Positions 16,758-27,294 of a DNA stretch of 64,000 nt are shown in pieces (position 1 is the first letter of the stretch; every line of letters begins with the position of its first letter). A program made the translations under genes and the position numbers. The stretch is from Fulvimarina sp. Lineage in GTDB: Bacteria; Pseudomonadota; Alphaproteobacteria; Rhizobiales; Rhizobiaceae. The stretch spans positions 40,121 through 104,120 of the forward strand of contig PACL01000033.1 in assembly GCA_002700095.1 (NCBI GenBank), in the 5' to 3' direction. The notes beneath the pieces are model-generated. The model was not told the DNA's origin and made no database searches. It was given only the letters and a program-made list of their open reading frames with translations.

Positions 16758-17570
16758 ATGGAAGACTGGAATATTCCGACTGACAGGCGGGACAAGGCTG
16801 GCGGGCCGAGCTCGGGCGATCTGGTCGCCGGGCGTACGGGAGACCTGACGGCCACGGCCTACGAGCGCATCGAGGAGCTCTTCGTTTCGATGCAGCTTGC
16901 GCCCGGAGCCTTCATCCGGACGCAGGATATTCAGGCAAGGGTCGGCCTTGGGAGGACGCCCGTGCACCAGGCCGTCCGGCGGCTGGCTGCCGAAACCCTG
17001 CTGGAAATCTCGCCACGCAACGGACTGAGGATCGCCCCGATCGATCTTGCGCGTGAGCGCCGCCTCGCAGTGCTGCGACGTGACCTGATCAGGTTCGTGA
17101 CCGAGGCGGCGATGCGGAACATGACGCTGAACGACCGCGCGCGGGTGCACTATCTCCGGCGCCAACTTGCAAGCGAGGCGGGACCGATGACGGTCGACCG
17201 TTTCAACGCGATCGACAAGAGCTTCGACGTCCTGCTCATCCAAGCTTCCGGCGAGCGCTTTCTGGAACGGGCGCTGCGGCCGCTGCATGCGATCGCGCGT
17301 CGAACCGGTTATCTCAACCTGACCCGGATCAGCGGCGAGGTTGGGCTCGCCAAAACGGTCGAGAGTCATATCGCGATCATGGACGCGGTCCTTGCTGGCG
17401 ACGAGAAAACGGCGCGGGAGGCGTGCGATGCGCTCGTCGCCTATGGCACGGCCCTGATCGACGAGCTGGAGGGCGTCGTCGATCCGCAATGGCTCGATGC
17501 GAGCTTTGCGCCGATGATCGAGGAGGCAGGCTTCGCTTCCAAGAGACCGGCCGCTGAAGACGGCGGCTGA
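16758..17570 (+). CDS. GntR/FadR-family transcriptional regulator
   Basis: 270-residue regulator. The N-terminal winged helix has YERIEELFVSMQLAPGAFIRTQDIQARVGLGRTPVHQAVRRLAAETLL, the signature of GntR proteins. The C-terminal all-helical ligand-binding domain is FCD/FadR-like, with HYLRRQLASEAG, RFNAIDKSFDVLLIQASGERF and SHIAIMDAVLAGDEKTAREAC. It probably senses an acid-sugar intermediate and controls the divergent catabolic operon and the TRAP genes behind it. ATG 16758 is preferred over an upstream in-frame ATG at 16698, which lies in the presumed operator. Confidence 0.87.
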   Translation: MEDWNIPTDRRDKAGGPSSGDLVAGRTGDLTATAYERIEELFVSMQLAPGAFIRTQDIQARVGLGRTPVHQAVRRLAAETLLEISPRNGLRIAPIDLARERRLAVLRRDLIRFVTEAAMRNMTLNDRARVHYLRRQLASEAGPMTVDRFNAIDKSFDVLLIQASGERFLERALRPLHAIARRTGYLNLTRISGEVGLAKTVESHIAIMDAVLAGDEKTAREACDALVAYGTALIDELEGVVDPQWLDASFAPMIEEAGFASKRPAAEDGG

Positions 17571-17641
17571 ACAACCCGGGTGGCGACCCTTACGGGCCGC
17601 GCTCGATCTTCAAGACGACTGCAATCCAGGGAGGATCCTTT

Positions 17642-18664
17642 TTGAAACGATCAATCTTCACGACGACGCTGAGCGCCGCTGCACTTCTCGCGATGGCCGG
17701 CTTCGCCAACGCGCAAGAATATTCATTCCGCTTCCAGTCATCGGACCCTGCGGGCAACCCGAATTTCGAATACCAGAAGGGCTGGACGGATCTCGTCAAG
17801 GAGCGCTCGGACGGCAAGGTTCAGATCGAGCTGCTGCCGGTCGGCTCCGTGGTCGAGTACAATGAAACGCTCGACGCGGTCGCCGCAGGCATTCTCGACG
17901 GCCAGATCTGCGACAGCTCCTACTGGGCCGGCAAGGACCCTGCCTTTGGCCTCATCGCCAATCCGGTTGGTGCGTGGTCGGATCCCGCGCAGATGATCGA
18001 CTTCGTCGAGAACGGCGGCGGCAAGGAGATCATGCAGGAACTTCTCGGTTCCTACGGCCTGCACTTCATCGGCGTGTCGACGCCGGGGCTCGAAGCCTTC
18101 GTCTCGCGCGTTCCGCTCGACGGGGTCGACGACCTCAAGGGCTTGAAGATGCGCTCGCCGGAGGGCCCGATCGCCAACGTCTTCGCGGCCGCAGGCGCTT
18201 CGCCGGTGAATCTGCCTTCGGCGGAAGTCTTTACCTCGCTCGACAAGGGCGTTGTCGACGCGGCCGACTATTCGGTCTTCTCCGTCAATCAGCAGCAGGG
18301 CCTCAACGACATCGCCCCCAATCCCGTCTATCCAGGGTTTCACTCGCTTCCGCTGGTTGAGGTGTCGATGAACCAGGGCAAGTGGGACGCGCTGCCCGAC
18401 GACATCAAGACGATGTTGGAAGAGACGGTGAAGGAGTTCCAGAAGACCCAGGTCGAAGGCAACAAGGCCGCCGATCTGAAGGCCGTCGAGGAGGCCAAGG
18501 CGGGTGGCAAGATCACCATTCACGACTGGTCCGAGGAAGAGCGCGCCAAGTTCCGCCAGCTCGGCCAGGCGGAGTGGGAGACGATCGCCAAGCAGTCGCC
18601 GCAGGCTCAGAAGGTCTACGACACGCTGACCGCCTATCTGAAGGAAAAGAACCTCCTCCAGTAA
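17642..18664 (+). CDS. dctP: TRAP transporter substrate-binding protein DctP
   Basis: 340-residue periplasmic solute receptor. A signal peptide (KRSIFTTTLSAAALLAMAGFANA) is followed by a DctP-family body with PVGSVVEYNETLDAVAAGILDG, LKGLKMRSPEGPIANVF and LDKGVVDAADYSVFSVN; the conserved Arg of LKMRSPEG is the carboxylate-binding residue of the family. It captures a carboxylate substrate, here presumably the acid sugar degraded by the adjacent enzymes, and delivers it to DctQM. The start is TTG at 17642 with GGGAGGATCC upstream. A strong hairpin with a T run follows, which would make this gene more highly expressed than the membrane subunits. Confidence 0.9.
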   Translation: MKRSIFTTTLSAAALLAMAGFANAQEYSFRFQSSDPAGNPNFEYQKGWTDLVKERSDGKVQIELLPVGSVVEYNETLDAVAAGILDGQICDSSYWAGKDPAFGLIANPVGAWSDPAQMIDFVENGGGKEIMQELLGSYGLHFIGVSTPGLEAFVSRVPLDGVDDLKGLKMRSPEGPIANVFAAAGASPVNLPSAEVFTSLDKGVVDAADYSVFSVNQQQGLNDIAPNPVYPGFHSLPLVEVSMNQGKWDALPDDIKTMLEETVKEFQKTQVEGNKAADLKAVEEAKAGGKITIHDWSEEERAKFRQLGQAEWETIAKQSPQAQKVYDTLTAYLKEKNLLQ

Positions 18665-18674
18665 AGAGGTTCAA

Positions 18675-18706
18675 CGGCCGCGCCTATGAGAAGCGCGGCC
18701 GTTTTT
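18675..18706 (+). terminator. Intra-operon terminator/attenuator after dctP
   Basis: Perfect 9-bp stem CGGCCGCGC / GCGCGGCCG around a 9-base loop, followed by TTTTT. A classical intrinsic terminator between dctP and dctQ, expected to lower expression of the membrane genes relative to the binding protein. Confidence 0.8.
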
Positions 18707-18743
18707 GTTCGTCGTTATTCTCACCCATTTGGGCACGATCACC

Positions 18744-19328
18744 ATGAGCGATCCATCCCGCACCGAAGACGAGATCGATCTGGCCGCGTCCAGCGAAGGC
18801 AGCGGCCGCACCGCGCCGGAAGCCGGGCTGATGGGCCAGCTCGTGGATCGCAGTGGCTATCTCTTTGCCGCAGGTATCGTGCTCGCGGCCGCCATCCTGC
18901 TCTACGAAGTCTTCATGCGCTATTTCTTCAACAGCCCGACGATTTGGGTGCATGAGACGAGCGTCTTCCTGTGCGGCCTCGCCTTCGTCTTCGGCGGTCT
19001 CTACTGCACCTCCAGGAACAGCCATATCCGGGTTGTCCTGCTCTACGATATTTTCCCGCCCTGGCTGCGGCGCATCGCCGATATCGGCGTTTCGATCGTC
19101 TCGGCGATCGCCTCCGGCTTCTTTGCCTATGCCGCCTGGCACATGGTCATGCGCGCCGTTGTGACGCCCGCCGGCACAATCCGGCTGGAGACCACCGGTA
19201 GTGCCTGGAGCCCGCCGACCCCGGCCCTGATCAAGATCTTCGTCTTCATCGTCATGGTGCTCCTGGTGATTCAGTTTCTCATTCTCGCGGTCAATTACGC
19301 CCGCGGCTCCCACCGGTCCGCCAAATGA
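18744..19328 (+). CDS. dctQ: TRAP transporter small membrane subunit DctQ
   Basis: 194 residues with four hydrophobic segments (around residues 37-57, 75-92, 112-136 and 164-186), the usual topology of DctQ. The family-typical region EVFMRYFFNSPTIWVHETSVFLCGLAFVFGG is present. It forms the membrane complex with DctM and is driven by the sodium or proton gradient. ATG 18744 is chosen as it begins a plausible cytosolic N-terminus; a frame extending upstream into the terminator is unlikely. It overlaps dctM by ATGA. Confidence 0.88.
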   Translation: MSDPSRTEDEIDLAASSEGSGRTAPEAGLMGQLVDRSGYLFAAGIVLAAAILLYEVFMRYFFNSPTIWVHETSVFLCGLAFVFGGLYCTSRNSHIRVVLLYDIFPPWLRRIADIGVSIVSAIASGFFAYAAWHMVMRAVVTPAGTIRLETTGSAWSPPTPALIKIFVFIVMVLLVIQFLILAVNYARGSHRSAK

Positions 19329-20653
19329 GCCATATCCTCGATCTGTCGTTCAATCTTCAGTCGCTTGGCATCGGCTGGGGAACACTGGTGATGTTCCTCA
19401 TGCTGGTGACGCTGCTGCTCACCGGCATGCCGCTCGCCTTCGTGACGCTGCTCGTGGCGCTGATCTTCGCGCTCGGCTGGTTCGGACCCATGTCGATCCC
19501 GCTGATCACCAGCCGCGTCTATTCCTTCGTGATGAACTTCGTGTTCGTCTCGGTGCCGATGTTCGTCCTGATGGCGGCAATTCTCGACAGGTCCGGCATC
19601 GCCCGTGACCTGTTCGATGCCATGAAGCTCTTCGCCGGGCGCATCCGCGGCGGTGTCGCCATTCAAACCGTCTTCGTTTCGGTGATCCTGGCGGCGATGA
19701 GCGGTATCATCGGCGGCGAGATCGTTCTTCTCGGCATGATCGCTCTGCCCCAGATGCTGCGGCTCGGCTACGACCGCAATCTTTCGATCGGCATCGTCTG
19801 CGCGGGCGGCTCGCTCGGCACGATGATCCCGCCATCGATCGTTCTCATCATCTACGGCCTGACGGCGAACGTCTCGATCGGCGAACTCTTCACCGCCGCC
19901 TTCCTGCCCGGCTTCATGCTGGCGATGTTCTACGTCGCCTATATTCTCTTTCGTGCCTACGTCTCGACCGGCTATGTGCCGGCGCCCGAGACCGAGCCGA
20001 TCCCGACCGCCGAAAAGATTCGGCTCCTCAAGGGACTCGCCCTGCCGATCCTCGTGGTCGTGATCGTCCTCGGCTCGATCTATGGCGGCATCGCCTCGGT
20101 CACCGAAGCCTCGGCCATCGGCGTCGGCGGCGTCGTCCTGTCGACCATCCTGCGCGGCGAATTCTCCTACACCCTGATGCGCGACGCGGCGATGCAGACG
20201 CTCGCCACCGTCGGCATGATCGTCTGGATCGGCATCGGCGCGACAGCCATCGTCGGGGTCTACAACCTGATGGGCGGCGTGAACTTCGTCTCGAGCCTGA
20301 TCACCGGCGTCTCGGACAATCCGACCGTGATCATCCTGTTGATGATGGTCATTCTGTTCGTTCTCGGGGCATTTCTCGATTGGGTCGGGATCGCGCTTCT
20401 CACCATGCCGATCTTCGTGCCGATCGTGCGCGACCTCGGCATGGACCCGGTCTGGTTCGGCGTCCTGTTCTGCATGAACATGCAGATCTCGTTCCTGTCG
20501 CCTCCCTTCGGCCCCGCTGCCTTCTATCTGAAATCCGTCACGCCGCCGGAAATCTCGCTTGGCGACATCTTCAAGTCGCTGTTGCCGTTCATCTGTTTGC
20601 AGATCATCGCGGTCGGATTGCTCGTGGCATTTCCAGGTATCACCGGCCGATGA
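19325..20653 (+). CDS. dctM: TRAP transporter large permease DctM
   Basis: 442-residue, highly hydrophobic permease with about 12 membrane segments. Family motifs include ILDRSGIARDLFDAMKLFAGRIRGGVA, GIVCAGGSLGTMIPPSIVLIIYGL and a C-terminal SPPFGPAAFYLKSVTPPEISLGDIFKSLLPFI. It provides the transport pathway of the DctPQM system. It overlaps the end of dctQ by 4 bp. Typical length and complete. Confidence 0.92.
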   Translation: MSHILDLSFNLQSLGIGWGTLVMFLMLVTLLLTGMPLAFVTLLVALIFALGWFGPMSIPLITSRVYSFVMNFVFVSVPMFVLMAAILDRSGIARDLFDAMKLFAGRIRGGVAIQTVFVSVILAAMSGIIGGEIVLLGMIALPQMLRLGYDRNLSIGIVCAGGSLGTMIPPSIVLIIYGLTANVSIGELFTAAFLPGFMLAMFYVAYILFRAYVSTGYVPAPETEPIPTAEKIRLLKGLALPILVVVIVLGSIYGGIASVTEASAIGVGGVVLSTILRGEFSYTLMRDAAMQTLATVGMIVWIGIGATAIVGVYNLMGGVNFVSSLITGVSDNPTVIILLMMVILFVLGAFLDWVGIALLTMPIFVPIVRDLGMDPVWFGVLFCMNMQISFLSPPFGPAAFYLKSVTPPEISLGDIFKSLLPFICLQIIAVGLLVAFPGITGR

Positions 20654-21110
20654 TACCGATTTGGGCCGAGCCCCCGCCGAAATGCCCGTGCGGGTCTTGA
20701 GGGAAAGCCTGATCTTGAGGCATTCGCCAAATCTCCTGTGAAAGCTTTACTCGCCATACTCGGCGTCCGTGACCTTCTCCATCCAGGTGACGTTCTCGCC
20801 GTTGGCAAAATTGGTGATGGCGATGTGCGACATTCCCGTATCGGCCCATGCGCCATGCCAGTTGCTTTACGCGGGGAGGGGCCAGACGATGTCGCCGGGC
20901 TTGAGGTCATGTTTTGCGCCACCTTCCTCCTGCACCCACCCGGTGCCCGCGCAAAGCGCGCCAGGGGCGGATCAGCCGGCACCATGGTTGCGGTTTTCCA
21001 GTCCGCGTTGAAGCGACCTTGGGAGCGCAGAGGGGGACCGAAGCGGCCGCCGAGCGAGACGTCAAGGATCGAGCGAGGCGTGCTGTGGGAAACCGTATCG
21101 CCTTGGCGCT
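20654..21110. other. Junction region after the TRAP operon
   Basis: Apart from the cupin remnant (20747-20956), this stretch shows no supported gene. The segment 20960-21110 is GC-rich; a minus-strand frame reads DVSLGGRFGPPLRSQGRF without a recognised family. It probably marks the boundary between the catabolic cassette and the conjugation backbone. Confidence 0.4.
20747..20956 (-). pseudogene. Truncated, frameshifted cupin-domain protein
   Basis: Minus-strand reading gives [25 protein letters not shown], then after a one-base shift NWHGAWADTGMSHIAITNFANGENVTWMEKVTDAEYGE and a TAA stop at 20747-20749. This is the C-terminal two thirds of a small single-domain cupin (COG1917-like), whose family continues PPG(V)KHWHGA..MTHIAI..WMEKVTD. 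The N-terminal third is missing and the frame breaks near 20865. It points towards the TRAP operon and may have belonged to the same sugar-acid cluster. Confidence 0.6.
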
Positions 21111-21719
21111 TCACTTGCCGCGCGCGCCCATCTTGTAGCTGAGCGCCTGACGGAAGATCTCACTGGCGAGGCTGCCCGGCGACATGAGGCCCATGGGATC
21201 GAGGATCGCCTTGATCTGTTCGACCATCGACACCTCGAGGGTTCGCGCGACTTTCAAGCCACCCTTGGCACGCGGATAGTCCGCAAGTGTCGTTCCGATC
21301 GTGCCCGACTGAACCGCCGCAACATAGGCTTTTACCGCCGGCGGTAGCAGGAGCTGAAGCGCCCGCCTTTCGCCGTAGGCCGCTACGGCTTGATCGTAAT
21401 GTGCGTCGTGGCCCGTTGCCGGATAGGCGGCCGTTCCCTTGAGCTGGATGGTGTTGCCCGGTGAAACCTGTGAGCCGGACGCCTTGGAGGCGGGCTCTTG
21501 CTGGCCAGGCTTTTTCGCCGGCGCCGGCTTTGCCGCCGCAGGAGGGGCGATGGGGGCAGCTGGCGGCGAATTGTCCGCTGGCGTTTGTGCACGCTGGGGT
21601 TTTTTCGGTGGGGCGCTTTCAGTCTCGACAGGATTGTTCGCGAATTTGCCCAGGGGCGAAATCCGGCTGCGAACTTCGGCGTAATCCGGCATGTCGGGAG
21701 ATGGTCGTTTGAAACCCAT
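21111..21719 (-). CDS. virC2: VirC2-like protein
   Basis: 202-residue protein, matching the length of Agrobacterium VirC2. The N-terminal half is Pro/Ala/Lys-rich and disordered. The C-terminal half carries LPRAKGG-like DYPRAKGGLKVARTLEVSMVEQIKAILDPMGLMSPGSLASEIFRQALSY, a ribbon-helix-helix fold as known for VirC2, which binds DNA near the T-DNA border (overdrive). It lies 5 bp behind the VirC1-like gene. Together they would load the relaxosome and bring it to the coupling protein. No catalytic motif. Assigned from length, partner and C-terminal pattern. Confidence 0.7.
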   Translation of the reverse strand: MGFKRPSPDMPDYAEVRSRISPLGKFANNPVETESAPPKKPQRAQTPADNSPPAAPIAPPAAAKPAPAKKPGQQEPASKASGSQVSPGNTIQLKGTAAYPATGHDAHYDQAVAAYGERRALQLLLPPAVKAYVAAVQSGTIGTTLADYPRAKGGLKVARTLEVSMVEQIKAILDPMGLMSPGSLASEIFRQALSYKMGARGK

Positions 21720-21724
21720 GGCCG

Positions 21725-22423
21725 TTACTCCGCCTGAAATCCGGCGAGGATTTCGTCCGTCAACGATCGCGACTCGGCCAACGCCACCTCGGAATGACTG
21801 GCCGCGATCCGCTTCGATGGCGTGTTCTGCAGGCGAGCGTGGTAGAGGTGAAGAAGGCCGAGGCCCTTGATGTCGGAATAAATCCGACGAGACGGCATCT
21901 TCATATCGAGGACGGGCACGACTTGCAGGGCCTCGAGATTTGCCTCTTCTCCCTTCGAGAGACGTCCCGTCGGGATGCGGTTGATCGACATGGCGACCGG
22001 CACGCTGCGGTTCGCGGTCTTCATGAATTCGACGACATAGCGCAGCGTTTGCAGTGCCTCGTCAATCTCGATGACGCTAAGACCGGTGGGGATGATGACC
22101 AGTGAGGCGTTCATCAAAACCGCCTGGTTGAGGTTCGAGCCGCCGCCACGCGTGTCCATCAAGCCGATGTCGCAGCCATCGGACTCGGCCTCGCCGTAAC
22201 TGTCCTCAAATTCGTCGAGGTCGCGCGCGCCGTAGACGATGCAGTTGTCGTCCCAGGTTTGGAGTTCCCGGCCGTAATCTCGCCAGGCAGCGAGGGGCTC
22301 ATTATCGTCCGCTTCGAAGCAGGCCACCTTGTGGCCCCGTTCCACGAGGACGGAGGCGACGGACATAAGTGTCGTGGACTTGCCGCTGCCGCCTTTGAAG
22401 GACGTGAACGCGATCAGCTTCAT
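21725..22423 (-). CDS. virC1: VirC1-like ParA-family ATPase
   Basis: 232-residue ParA/MinD-type ATPase; Agrobacterium VirC1 has nearly the same length. The deviant Walker A motif FKGGSGKSTT is at residues 9-18. ADDNEPLAAW replaces the DxDPQ of plasmid ParA, and Walker B-like DIGLMDTRGGGSNL follows. VirC1 binds overdrive near the border, stimulates border processing and spatially recruits the VirD2-DNA complex to VirD4. ATG 22423 is chosen because homology begins at MKLIAFTSFKGG; the longer frame runs into the oriT region. Not a second partition protein, because its neighbours are virC2 and virD genes. Confidence 0.82.
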   Translation of the reverse strand: MKLIAFTSFKGGSGKSTTLMSVASVLVERGHKVACFEADDNEPLAAWRDYGRELQTWDDNCIVYGARDLDEFEDSYGEAESDGCDIGLMDTRGGGSNLNQAVLMNASLVIIPTGLSVIEIDEALQTLRYVVEFMKTANRSVPVAMSINRIPTGRLSKGEEANLEALQVVPVLDMKMPSRRIYSDIKGLGLLHLYHARLQNTPSKRIAASHSEVALAESRSLTDEILAGFQAE

Positions 22424-22620
22424 GTCTCGCCTTTCGATTCTCAGTGCCCAGCAAGGCGGCATCCAACGCCTGTCAGCCGACATATCGGCGCAATGGTAAG
22501 GAAACAAGACGATTCAGTGATGCACCGAGATGGCGAAAGGCCGGTCTGCCGACCCGACGACAAGCCGACGAGATAACACGCCGATATCCCGGTGCAGTGA
22601 TGCAGCGATCTGGAGAGATG

Positions 22621-22652
22621 CCGACACGCCGACACGCCGACACGCCGACGCA
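22621..22652. repeat. CCGACACG tandem array
   Basis: Three exact head-to-tail copies of the 8-mer CCGACACG (22621-22644) followed by a diverged copy (CCGACGCA). It lies about 95 bp from the predicted nick site, on the virC1 side. It could be the binding array for the VirC proteins, analogous to overdrive. Confidence 0.6.
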
Positions 22653-22745
22653 CCGATGTTTTTCTAGGTGACCATGGCCCTTGCCTGGCCGTGTTGACCG
22701 ACTGCGGCAGTGGAGGCTCGAAGCGAAGGGGTTGAGGTAGGGCGA

Positions 22746-22770
22746 GGCAGGATATATGGAAAAGTGTAAC
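22746..22770. other. nic: T-DNA-border-like nick site
   Basis: GGCAGGATATAT (22746-22757) followed after seven bases by TGTAAC (22765-22770) matches the two conserved blocks of Agrobacterium T-DNA borders (GRCAGGATATAT and TGTAAAC). The complementary strand reads CCATATATCCTGCC, containing the ATCCTG^C core of IncP-type nick sites. By analogy with VirD2 the cut would be on the minus strand between complement positions 22748 and 22747. It sits 44 bp upstream of virD1. Confidence 0.75.
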
Positions 22771-22813
22771 TTTGCCATATTATAAGCCAACCCAGATCTC
22801 TTCGAGCCAGCCG

Positions 22814-23290
22814 ATGTCCGAGGACGCCAAGCCCCAGCCGGCATGGACAAAGCGCCGAATGTCAGGCGGCGATTGGACCGACGAGGCTTCGAGCAGAACT
22901 CCCGAACCCGCCGACCGGACGATTCCGGTGAAGATGACGGCAAGCGAGTTGGCGGAATTTGATGCCACCATCGCCCCGCTCGGGCTCAAACGGAACCGCG
23001 CCTTGCGGATCGCGGCGCGCCGGATCGGTGGGTTTCTGGAAGCCGACCCAGAGACGCTTGCGGCCATCCGAGACATTCAGGCCCAGATCACCGGCATCGC
23101 GAGGAACGTGAACCAGATCGCGAAAGCGGCGAACCGGACCCACGACCCGGACTATCGCGCCTTCATGGAGGAGCGCCGCGAACTCGGTAAGGCGCTCGCG
23201 CGCCTTGAGCGGCATCTTCTCAAGATCACGATTACCGCCGCACGGCGGGACGATGGAAAGGCGCGCTTGTGCCGGGCGGCGTCCGAATGA
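22814..23290 (+). CDS. virD1: VirD1/MobC-like relaxosome accessory protein
   Basis: 158-residue DNA-binding accessory protein. The central ribbon-helix-helix-like segment (RTIPVKMTASELAEFDATIAPLGLKRNRALRIAARRIGG, about residues 38-76) is followed by a MobC-family helical region (ITGIARNVNQIAKAANRTHDPD). Such proteins bind oriT and melt the strand for the relaxase. Length is close to VirD1 of Agrobacterium (about 147 residues). ATG 22814 is chosen since the upstream frame extends through the predicted nick region. It overlaps the relaxase start by ATGA. Good context: virC, oriT, virD2 and virD4 adjacent. Confidence 0.82.
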   Translation: MSEDAKPQPAWTKRRMSGGDWTDEASSRTPEPADRTIPVKMTASELAEFDATIAPLGLKRNRALRIAARRIGGFLEADPETLAAIRDIQAQITGIARNVNQIAKAANRTHDPDYRAFMEERRELGKALARLERHLLKITITAARRDDGKARLCRAASE

Positions 23291-25029
23291 GTGCTCGCGT
23301 CGTCGATCTGCTGGCGAACGGACGCGCGGCGCCGGCCTACGTGTCGGCGGTCGATGCCGTCATGGGCGAGGATTGGGGCGAGGTCGACTTCAAGGGCAAG
23401 GCGCGCGCGCAGATGCGCCAGTCCATCGCGGCGGCGCACGAGGTGGACATTGCGCCCGGCGGCGCGCCGATGTTGCCGACCGTTCCCGGCAGCAACGCCC
23501 AGGCCGTGGTGAAGATGGTTCGATCCGGCGGCGCCCGGAACGCGGCCGGATTGAAGGCGCAGATGGCCTATCTCGCGCGTCAGGGCGACGTCGAACTGCA
23601 ACGCTCCGAGCGGTACATGGGGATCGAGCTCGATGCCGAGGAGGCAGAGACCATGGTCGATGCCTGGAACATGCCGGCGAACGGAGAGGGAAAGGCCGAC
23701 CGCACGTCGCACTTCATCGTCAGCTTTCCGCAGGACACCAACCATGGCGCGGCCGACCGCGCGGGGCGCGCATGGGCCGAGGAGATGTTCGGCTCCGGCC
23801 AGTATGGCGGCGACAGCTTCGACTACTACACGGCGTTTCACACCGACCGCGACCATCCGCATACGCATGTCGTCGTGCATCGGCGCGGTCTGGAGAACGG
23901 AACGTGGCTCAAGGTCTCCAAGCGCAGCGAGTTCAATTATCACGCGATGCGCGATCTTGCCGTGAAGGTCGGGCAGGCCGAGGGGATCGATCTCGAGGCG
24001 ACGCCACGCTTGGCGCGCGGCGTCCATGACCGCACCGTTCCCGATGCCGAGTACCGTCGTGCCGCCAAGGAGCGGCGTGCAGCGGTCGCGCCCAATCATA
24101 CGGAGGTTTCCGCCATTCGCGCAGCGGCGGGGATCATTCACTACGCCCGACGCTTCGCGGCCGAGGCGCAGATGCTGGAACGAGAGGCGCCGGAGATGGC
24201 GCAGGCGCTGCGACATGCCGCAGCCATCATCGAGCATGGCAACGCCCTGTCCGAACGGCAGGGCGAACGGACGAAAATCGCGCGAAAGGAGATCGCCACC
24301 ATGAGCCAGCAACTGGACCGGGCCCGTGCGGAGACACGATCGCGTTTCGATGAGATCGACAAGGGGATCGCCGATCTCCCTGATGCGGCCGAGCGCGTGC
24401 GTCTGATGCGGCAAGCGGCGGCCCTGAAAGCAGAGGCCGCGCCTTATATGCGTGACGCCAATTTGCGTGACTTCCAGCGTTCGGCAGAGCCCAACCGCTA
24501 TCAGAGCTTCGAGGGCACCGACGCAAAGAGTTCGGCGATCAAGGCGGCGGCCGACAAGGAGGTGCGCAAGATTGCCGAGGCATACGGCCTCAACGGCGAG
24601 GCGGCTGTCGAACGGTATTCCGGCAGCCCGCCGTCGAAGGCGTTGGCCGACCAGTACGGCGCGGCCGAGGCGAAGGAGCGCGAGCTTCATCGCAGTCAGC
24701 GGGGCGATCGCGAAGAAACCGTCGAGCAGCGGGATCAGGCGTTGCACCGGATGCACACTGAGATCGCCGCAGTCTATCGTGACGCCCGCGATGAGGCCCG
24801 GGCTGGTGAAACACTCGAGGCCGAGGATCAGCCCGCCCCCGGCGAGCGCCAGGCCGTGGCCCGGCGCGTGGCGCGGAACGTCGTGGCCGAAGGCGACAAA
24901 GAGCCGATCGCTGCGGCGGCCGAGAAAGGTGGACAGAACACCGATCGTCAGGATGAGGAGCACGCCGACCAGCTGCGCAAGAACGCCGATCGCAAGGCGC
25001 GTGAGCGAGACGGTGGACGCGGGCTATAA
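23287..25029 (+). CDS. virD2: VirD2-like relaxase (MOBP family)
   Basis: 580-residue relaxase closely resembling VirD2 in its N-terminal half. The tyrosine region MAYLARQGDVELQRSERYMG (likely nucleophile Tyr95) matches the VirD2 EYLSRKGKLELQRSARH pattern. HFIVSFPQDTN, AEEMFGSGQYGG and the metal-binding triad motif FHTDRDHPHTHVVV follow. It carries about 65 extra residues before the relaxase core and a long charged C-terminal helical region, probably the secretion-signal part. It would cut oriT, stay covalently on the 5' end and pilot the strand through the type IV channel. The ATG at 23287 overlaps the virD1 stop. No NLS-like end was recognised. Confidence 0.93.
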   Translation: MSARVVDLLANGRAAPAYVSAVDAVMGEDWGEVDFKGKARAQMRQSIAAAHEVDIAPGGAPMLPTVPGSNAQAVVKMVRSGGARNAAGLKAQMAYLARQGDVELQRSERYMGIELDAEEAETMVDAWNMPANGEGKADRTSHFIVSFPQDTNHGAADRAGRAWAEEMFGSGQYGGDSFDYYTAFHTDRDHPHTHVVVHRRGLENGTWLKVSKRSEFNYHAMRDLAVKVGQAEGIDLEATPRLARGVHDRTVPDAEYRRAAKERRAAVAPNHTEVSAIRAAAGIIHYARRFAAEAQMLEREAPEMAQALRHAAAIIEHGNALSERQGERTKIARKEIATMSQQLDRARAETRSRFDEIDKGIADLPDAAERVRLMRQAAALKAEAAPYMRDANLRDFQRSAEPNRYQSFEGTDAKSSAIKAAADKEVRKIAEAYGLNGEAAVERYSGSPPSKALADQYGAAEAKERELHRSQRGDREETVEQRDQALHRMHTEIAAVYRDARDEARAGETLEAEDQPAPGERQAVARRVARNVVAEGDKEPIAAAAEKGGQNTDRQDEEHADQLRKNADRKARERDGGRGL

Positions 25030-25040
25030 GAGGGGCGAGC

Positions 25041-27233
<2,193 letters not shown>

Positions 27234-27249
27234 ACCGCTTGACATCAGC

Positions 27250-27285
27250 AAAATAGTAGATACATTTTTCACTTGTACCTATTTT
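27250..27285. promoter_or_regulatory. Inverted repeat before the Phd/VapC operon
   Basis: AAAATAGTAGATACA and TGTACCTATTTT form an imperfect AT-rich inverted repeat just before the antitoxin ATG. This is the expected place for promoter and antitoxin operator. Confidence 0.4.
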
Positions 27286-27294
27286 GGAATCTCT

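Larger units (their letters stand above)
22424..22813. other. oriT: Predicted oriT region between virC1 and virD1
   Basis: Non-coding spacer between divergent DNA-processing genes. It holds a palindrome GCCGACATATCGGC (22476-22489), the 10-mer CAGTGATGCA twice (22515-22524 and 22595-22604, 80 bp apart, with similar following bases), a CCGACACG tandem array (22621-22652) and a border-like nick sequence (22746-22770). The arrangement of repeats beside a nick site fits an oriT with a relaxosome-binding or overdrive-like enhancer. Inferred; no nick mapping is available. Confidence 0.65.

Noticed and set aside
21725..22423. Second ParA partition system
   Set aside because: The Walker A' region is not that of plasmid ParA, the length equals VirC1, and the neighbours are virC2 and virD genes, not a ParB.
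22621..22652. CRISPR-like short repeats
   Set aside because: Head-to-tail 8-mers without spacers and no cas genes; better explained as a binding array.
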